Origin: Beroe ovata
Taxonomy: Eukaryota; Ctenophora; Nuda; Beroida; Beroidae
Length of the DNA stretch: 48,808 bases
NCBI GenBank assembly: GCA_946803715.1
Contig: CAMPET010000037.1
Span: 335,814 to 384,621, forward strand
Reading direction: 5' to 3'
Part shown: in pieces, positions 42,128 through 48,808 of the stretch
Position numbering within the stretch: the stretch's first letter is position 1
Layout: each line of letters starts with the position of its first letter
Made by a program: the position numbers and the translations under genes
The notes under the pieces: model-generated
Seen by the model: the letters and a program-made list of their open reading frames with translations, nothing else
Told to the model about the DNA's origin: nothing
Database searches by the model: none

Positions 42128-43934
42128 GTGAAGTTTAGAAGAAATTGAAAATTTTCTGAATTCCAGTTTTAAACTGGCACTACCTACTAAGTTCCAGGTA
42201 CTCACATACCTATTAGTCAACCATATTAGTTAACCATATTTCATCATGAACTATTGCTAGGTATACTTACATTATCTAACTTAATGAGGCATGACCATAA
42301 TATTATGAAGGTACTAGATATCTTTTTCTAGAATGGGTATAGGTATCCATATACTTTATTCTGTTGCCAGTAGATAGGTACCCAATGCACCAATAAATCA
42401 TATGTCTCACATGTATATAGCTACACACAGACTCATAAGCATTTCATTATGCCCACTATACCCCCCCACACACAGTTCACACATACACACATCACACAAG
42501 CAGACACACACTGGCATAATGCTCAAACATACCTACATGTACTGAGTGTAATATGTCATGGATCACAGTGTGTAGATTAATTGCTTACTCTGCAGGGGTT
42601 CAATCTCTCCCTCCTACTCTCTCACTCTATCTTTATTACTTTGAAGCAACGATTTTGATCATATCTACCATCTTGAAAGAGCATACAGGATGGCATCCAA
42701 GAATAACAAAGGGCATCATCAGTTTATGGGTCTACTGTTATAGATCATACATATTGTGTGTATGTGTGTGAGTGTGTTTGTGTGTGTGTGTGTGTTTGTG
42801 TGTGTGAGTGTGTGCATGTGTTTGTGTGTGTGTGTTTTCGTTTTCTTCAGTCAAAATTTCACAACTGTCATACATGTGACTCTATGAAGCTGTTTCTGGA
42901 AAACGTTATGCTTGCAAAAACTTACACTTGAATCACATAAAACTCTGGTATAGAAAATTGAGTTGCTGATGTTATTCCAAGTGAAATTATCAGCAAAAAT
43001 CACTTTCACTCGAAAATTCCTTATTTATGAACACCATTCAGGTATTCCTAACACTGTAACCATCTTTCTTCACTCGTTTGATATCCAGCCATCGATTTTT
43101 ATCTTTTTGCTTGAATATTTTGAACATTGTCGTGCATTTTAATACTGTCGCTTTGAAAACTGGCCTCTGTTACATAACACTTGATTGCATGTTTATTAAC
43201 AAAGAACAGCAATTATTTCCACCGAGTGACAATGTTGCAAAACTCCGTGGCTGAATTCACAAGAACCGAAATGTTAACATTCACAGATAAAGCATGGATC
43301 TGCAGTGACCTATCTTATAGTAAAGAGCTGCTGTGTTCTTTCATGATTTTAGCAAGCTATTTATGAACCCCCGTCCCCCCAAATACCTACGTATTAGGCA
43401 TAATACAAGGTTATGCTGATTCTATAATGTACGGCATTGTGCTGTAATACTGCCCACCACGTCGTGTCCTAATATGGTTTAGTTGCTCCATTTATACACG
43501 CCGCCTAGTGCGACGCTGCTACTCGAAAACGAGCGTTTTCAGCGGCCAGCATTAGCCTGTGTACTGAGATTGTATGCTGGCAGGGTACAGCTAACTCTGT
43601 GTACTGTGTACCTATGCAACACACACACACACNCATACACACAAACACACACAAACACACACACACACAAACAGACACACACACACACACAGACATACAC
43701 AGACACACAGACACATACATACACACAGGCACACACACACACACACAATGTTATACTACACAGTGTGTAGGTACACGGTGTATTGTTGGTTATAGGTATG
43801 TACTAAGCAGCTAGACTGTCCATTGCGTCGAATACCGTACAACCCAATTTCCTAAATTTCAAATCCACTGCACGCCTCTATATTGCAATAGTGGAACACA
43901 ATCGCCCAGTAAATAATGGGTACATCCGAGAATA
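42128..43934. repeat. Probable kinase intron with microsatellites
   Basis: GT microsatellite at about 42757-42836 and CA microsatellite at about 43619-43748 (N at 43633). No further kinase exon recognised. Confidence 0.6.
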
Positions 43935-44068
43935 TATGCTAGAGTAGGCCTATATGCTGGAGTAAGCATATGCTAGAGTAGGCCTATATGCTAGAGTAGG
44001 CCTATATGCTAGAGTAGGCCTATATGCTAGAGTAAGCATATGCTAGAGTAGGCCTATATGCTAGAGGG
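43935..44068. repeat. Minisatellite tatgctagagtaggcc
   Basis: About eight units of 12-16 bases alternating tatgctagagtaggcc and tatgctagagtaagca. Confidence 0.92.
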
Positions 44069-44445
44069 AGGAGCTTCATCCAGGTATCCTGGGACCTGGC
44101 AATAATAGTTGTAATAAGAGTCATTGAGAGTCGATTACCTCATTAAGTCATTACCTGACATAACCCCCTCATTGCATGGGCATGATAATAGTACCAATGT
44201 TATACATTGAATACACTCTCAGCTGTGTTAACCAAGTACAGTGGACAGAGTTAACTCATGTCACTGTCATTACGACCAAATGATTACAACCAAATGATTA
44301 CCAAGTGATCAATGTGGAATACATCGGATGAACATGAGGCAGTGACAGGTGTGAAAGACTGAAAGTGTAATCGACTGTGGCAAATATCAGGGCTAATTTC
44401 GTAGTTTTAGATTGCAAGATACTTTCGCCAAATTTCAACAGTTAG

Positions 44446-44580
44446 GCCTATTTGTGTTTGTTCAAAAGCAAAGTTATTGCTTATGTGGTTTCTGAGCCAG
44501 AAGACGAAAGCCGGATGATGGTCAAAATCCATGACCCGATGACTCCAGTTATAAACCACAAAAATATGCTAGTCAAGCAG
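44446..44580 (+). CDS. Possible internal exon, unrecognised
   Basis: Bounded by acceptor cagttag and donor cag|gtttgt, phase 0, 45 codons: LFKSKVIAYVVSEPEDESRM, VKIHDPMTPVINHKNMLV. A balanced composition and clean borders support it. No family recognised and no neighbour exon to join. It may be part of the kinase gene or of another gene. Confidence 0.35.
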
Positions 44581-46400
44581 GTTTGTGATGTGGATGGTGT
44601 CCGTGCGCTGTATATTTCGTTGTGTATGATGACCTCTATCTAGTTTAGGCAGGTAACAACTGGTACGGATTTGAGCAGTGTATCTTGCTCATTATCCCCA
44701 GAAAAAGAGTCTCGTAACCTAGCAACATCAACAATGTCCATGTTAACAGTCAAAATAAGGTTAGCATAGATACTATTCCTAACAGTCCTGCCAGATTCAA
44801 ATGATGGCTATGAATCTACTAACTATCCCTCTATGGATCATGATTCATAATAGCCCTGACGTGATTGATTCTTCATTTATCCGGCCTGTGAAGTTTATAA
44901 CATATTCCCCCACCTATCTTACTTCTGGCTATGAAATCGTGATTCAAAAAACGATATCTGACTAACGCTCTGGACTAAATGATGCATGTTGAAAATGTGG
45001 GTTATGGAGTTATGGTTCGATAGAGCGAGTATAGATATGACTGCGGTAGTTACTGAGTCTGCTAGTTTCCCCGTCACCAGGCAGACCGACCGAATATTCT
45101 TGATAATAGTATACGTTTTGGGCGAGGGTAGCCTGTACAAATTGTTGTGCCCATGAAGACAGTCGGAACCAATATGACTGAAAATTAGCAGATCACATCC
45201 GTGGCTTATGAAATAGTATGTAGTCACCATAAAAGTAGGACTTTGGTAAGATCTCGAGTCTCTTCGATATTTCTCAGTCCGATTTCAAATATTTGACTGA
45301 TAAAGAATGCCCAAAATCGCAAAAAAAATGCCCAAAATCGCAAAAAAATCGACAATCGATCGATTCTAAGCGATTATAAATGAACGCGTTTCAATCTCCC
45401 TTGCCCCCTTCAAGTTACAATTTCAAGTTACAATTTCGAATATTTCCGATTCATATGAATGAATCTTTAACATGTCAGACCAACATCCAAAATTGTTGGC
45501 ATGTGTGTCTGAGGCAGTGTTCATGTCTATGAGTCTATGTCTATACCTACGCCAGGTGCCCGTGTCTGTGTGTCTATGCTTGTCAATGCCCAAAACAAGT
45601 GACAAACATGAGTAAATTTCCTGTGAACTGGAAATTTTACTGGGAAACCTCACCCGTGAGAAATGTAGGGCTTCCTTCCTCTTGCTGTGTTTTTCAATGC
45701 TCCATTTCTACTCTGTCAACACTCACGCGCGGCATTGTTGCCCCCGCTACAACATTATAGCAACAAGCCAATATGACATGGTTCATGAGTGCAACCACAG
45801 TCACATTGGATAACAGACCAGTGACCAGTGCCCAAGCTTATTTCAGCACAATTATTCCTAGAACCGTGACAGAGAAACCTTGTTTTCCCTTGGCTCGAGA
45901 GAATAAAGAGATCCACGGAAGAGTGTAGCTTCCAGTCTGAGAGTTGGTGAAAAACTCCCGACATTGAGTAGCGCATTGTTGTCAGATGTGTGGTTTGAAC
46001 CTCTGCCCATCTGGAATTCTCCTGCCTCACTAGCAGCGAAACTGTAGAATTGTTCTAACATTTACCCTGGAACTCTACTTCCTCACTTTCAATCGATTGT
46101 TGAGAATACCGGACTCAAAACTTGTATATCACTTAGCTTGGTAATATAAATACGGTTACCATGGCTACAACACACTCCCTGATTATTGCATTTTCCCTGG
46201 TAACAACTTCTGTTTAACTTGTGGTAGGTACTCCATACAGAAACACCGAGTTTGCTGAAACTGCCGAGTGTCGCGTCCTTGGAACGGATAATAGCTCTGT
46301 AGGTTTTAAATACGGTGTCAGTTGTGTAAACTACAATAGTGTCAGGAGTTTAAGCTATCCTCATAGGATTGACTTATATTAATTTGAATAATGATCTTTA
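44581..46400. other. Non-coding sequence, possible SINE
   Basis: At about 45755-46045 the minus strand has tagtgaggcagg and, about 30 bases on, gaggttcaaacc. These resemble the A and B boxes of a tRNA-derived SINE, but I cannot define ends or a tail. A short tandem repeat, gcccaaaatcgcaaaaaa, is at 45310-45350. Confidence 0.3.
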
Positions 46401-46409
46401 TACAAGAAA

Positions 46410-47330
46410 CCACACACACACACACACACACACAGCCCACAGGCCCACATACGCACACACACATACACACACATACACACACAAACACACACATACACAC
46501 ATGTATACACACACATGTACACAAAGACACACACACAAACAAACGCAGACACATTTCGAATAGAAAATTTGTCACAATTTGATGGAGAATGAGCGACGAT
46601 TCTCTGTACACTTGTTGGACCATGTGATAATTATTTATCGAGAATTACGCATGTATGCGTTTACACTGTCAGCAGCGAATGTAGTGCTGTAACAAGGTTA
46701 ACAATGTTTCAATTTTTATTAAAATAAATAATTTAACACATTCATAATGAACAGGACATATTGCATAATTCACAGTACGCGAGCAGTAGCTTTCACCTCA
46801 AAATAATAATATCTCGTATCATATCTCGCGAAACATGGAACCACTGATTTTCACGTAGGAATGATCATATGATCGTATGGGTGAACCATATTCTCCCTCT
46901 CAACACTTTGCTTCAGGATAACCTTCTCAGATAAGTTCTCCCATAGATTCTAGGCAGCAGATATTGCAGCTATAGTTCCTATGGTGTGTTGAAGGTAAAT
47001 TTGTAGACAACGAATTAGCAGAATTCCCCATTTCTATAGAAACTGCTGTTGTTAAACCAAGACCATCTGATACATAAACAGAATCACAGAGAAATACACA
47101 CACTGACACACAGACACAGATACAGACACACAGACTAACATTAACATACACAGAGACACACTGAATTACACAGACACACACAGACGCAGACACACACAGA
47201 CACANCACACACACACACAGACACACACATGACACAGACACACACTACACACACACAGACAGAGACACACACAGCCACACACAAACGGTTACAGACACAC
47301 ACAGACACACACACAGTTACACGAAGTGAA
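46410..47330. repeat. CA-rich microsatellites
   Basis: Interrupted (CA)n at about 46410-46552 and 47095-47330 (N at 47205), separated by AT-rich unique sequence. Long ORFs of Thr-His or Cys-Val repeats across them are artefacts. Confidence 0.9.
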
Positions 47331-47446
47331 ATACCAAGTGTTGACTCGCACTTTACTGGCTTCAACTGTCTCACATTATTTTGAGTACACCGTGGGGGGC
47401 CACGACAAGAATGTCATGAGACGGTATCCACGTTGACTGCTGGCAT

Positions 47447-47556
47447 TCAGCCATCTATTTCCCGTTCATCTCTCTCCCCACAATTTCCTATAACAGTATC
47501 CTTCACATCAGTGAGTGTGGGACATAACACTCCACTGTCCACTAATCCACAGATAC
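47447..47556 (-). CDS. Possible terminal exon, unrecognised
   Basis: On the minus strand the acceptor gattag is followed by 35 codons ending in TGA: ICGLVDSGVLCPTLTDVKDT and VIGNCGERDEREIDG. Three Cys and a charged tail. The frame is clean and protein-like, but there is no upstream exon I can identify within the window. Confidence 0.35.
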
Positions 47557-48640
47557 CTAATCAAATTGTAGAAAAGAAATCTAAGTTACCAGCATAAGGT
47601 TATTAATGTGAACGAGTTAGGTTAAGTGAGGCATTAACGAGGTTCCGTAGAAATTCTATGACATAGAATAGTTTTGGAGTTTTTTGAGGTGCGGTGACTG
47701 GGTGACAATACTAATTGTTAGTTGTTTGTGAATTAACTAAGATTTAATTGTAGTCAGGTGATGTTAAAATGTGAGATTTAGTATCAGTTTGGTAGGTAAG
47801 ATTTCGGATGAGTCTGGATCTCCTTTTTCTATAAGAGTATAAGATCTACTCCTGAAGGCTTGAACTGCACACCTACACTCTGTGCAATTTCCATACACAG
47901 GTACACAGAACTGACGTTAACAATGATACCTACGCAACGCCCAGATGCACACACACATACACACACACACACATACACACAGACACATAGGTACACTTAC
48001 ACACACACACTTACACACACACACACACACACACTTACACGCACACTTTCATTCTGGGTTTAGAGATAGGGTAGAGTCAGTTCATTTTGCAAATTGCCAT
48101 GTTATAATTGTGATTAAATCGGCAATTATCTCGATTTCTTATAATTCATGATCTAAGCAAATGAGCATAATCAATAATCATTTGCCAGCCAACGCGAAAA
48201 TTACCTGAACAAAATATGTAGGAACTAGGTTCGTACAAACCTAAAAATGAACAGTCAAACATTCTTCAAAGAACCAAGTGCCCCAAGGATCTGATGATAA
48301 TAGTGCATAATTTGACACTACTAAACACTGACGACTTCATTGATTTGATCCGAGCATAGTGCATAACCAGCTTGATCAATGAATGGATCAAAATAAGCTA
48401 ACTCGTCATTTTATCAAATTAGGTCCATTTTTATCCCTACGTGATAAAATCTGCTTTCTGATCCCTTATGATCTATTCGTATCTAACTCAGAGCGTATCC
48501 ACACGCAAAATGGGCCCTACCGGATATTCTCGAGAGCAATCTAGAATGGAGCAAAGTAAAACCTCGGCAATTTCGTGAAATTTCATGCTGGTTAAAGCTG
48601 AAGTCTTCCTTTGTCCATACCTATTAATCATTTCTATCTA
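47557..48640. repeat. CA microsatellite and non-coding sequence
   Basis: (CA)n at about 47947-48040. The rest is AT-rich, with no exon recognised. Confidence 0.7.
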
Positions 48641-48808
48641 TTGTTGATCTATCTTATTGTTGATCTATTCTTATCCAATATCCATCCTGATCCCTATAAT
48701 AGCAGTGTTCTATTATTTTCAGTACAGAACCCAATCCCACACTCTCTACTGTCTGATCCCTATAGTAGCAGTGTTCTATTATTTTCAGTACACAACCCAA
48801 TCCCACAC
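48641..48808. repeat. Tandem repeats at the window end
   Basis: ttgttgatctatctta is repeated at 48641-48670. Then a unit of about 64 bases (tgatccctata.tagcagtg ... cccaatcccacac) occurs twice at 48689-48808 and runs off the end. Confidence 0.85.

Noticed and set aside
43483-47374. Thr-His and Cys-Val-rich ORFs
   Set aside because: Direct translations of CA/TG microsatellites on either strand.

Overview
This is a repeat-rich piece of an animal genome. Spliced genes with GT-AG introns, a standard genetic code, a BTB/Kelch-family protein, a TFIID subunit, a MINDY deubiquitinase, an SNF1-related kinase, an SV2-like transporter and LINE and Ty3/gypsy remnants all point to a metazoan. Compact introns (some candidates only about 40-100 bases), CACGTGA-rich minisatellites and many foldback elements suggest an early-branching marine invertebrate such as a sponge. 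That last step is inference only. The window is a draft assembly: it has one 882-base gap (35196-36077) and about a dozen single N bases, most of them exactly at repeat edges.

Layout. 1-847: TG microsatellite and non-coding sequence. 848-4919 (+): eleven exons of a BACK-Kelch protein whose BTB part lies upstream of the window. Its last codons run into a minisatellite (4894-5215). 5216-6870: foldback sequence and a second minisatellite. 6871-8832 (+): an intronless TAF5 gene. 9482-11447 (+): a complete four-exon MINDY1/2-type K48 deubiquitinase ending in a CaaX box. 11448-15700: nested repeats, palindromes and a GTGGCGC minisatellite.

16-27.4 kb: no long ORF, but many short exon-like pieces with consistent splice signals. 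They include Cys-bearing Ig-like pieces near 16.3-17.4 kb. A tandem array of about 1.1-kb units follows (23300-24350 and 24479-25530, plus the tail of an older copy just upstream). It contains a short transmembrane exon and a terminal exon resembling the last helices of a death-fold domain. I consider this the best candidate for an undescribed gene family in the window, with low to moderate confidence.

28.4-39.05 kb (-): a multi-exon gene encoding Ig, then beta-propeller-like repeats, then Ig. Three more exons at 38.4-39.05 kb match it in splice phase. Between these two exon sets lie two exons of an SV2-like MFS transporter, a 2.64-kb nearly perfect palindrome, the gap and a Ty3/gypsy pol tail. 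39235-39474 (+): two small exons separated by a 39-base candidate intron. 39885-40275 (-): a LINE reverse-transcriptase fragment. 40430-41220: GC-rich foldback repeats. 41631-42127 (+): the first two exons of an SNF1-related protein kinase. The last 6 kb is mostly CA microsatellites, with isolated candidate exons at 44446-44580 (+) and 47447-47556 (-).

The genes do not form a pathway. TAF5 (transcription) and MINDY (ubiquitin) are housekeeping-type neighbours on the same strand, and the rest looks like accessory surface-protein and mobile-element territory.
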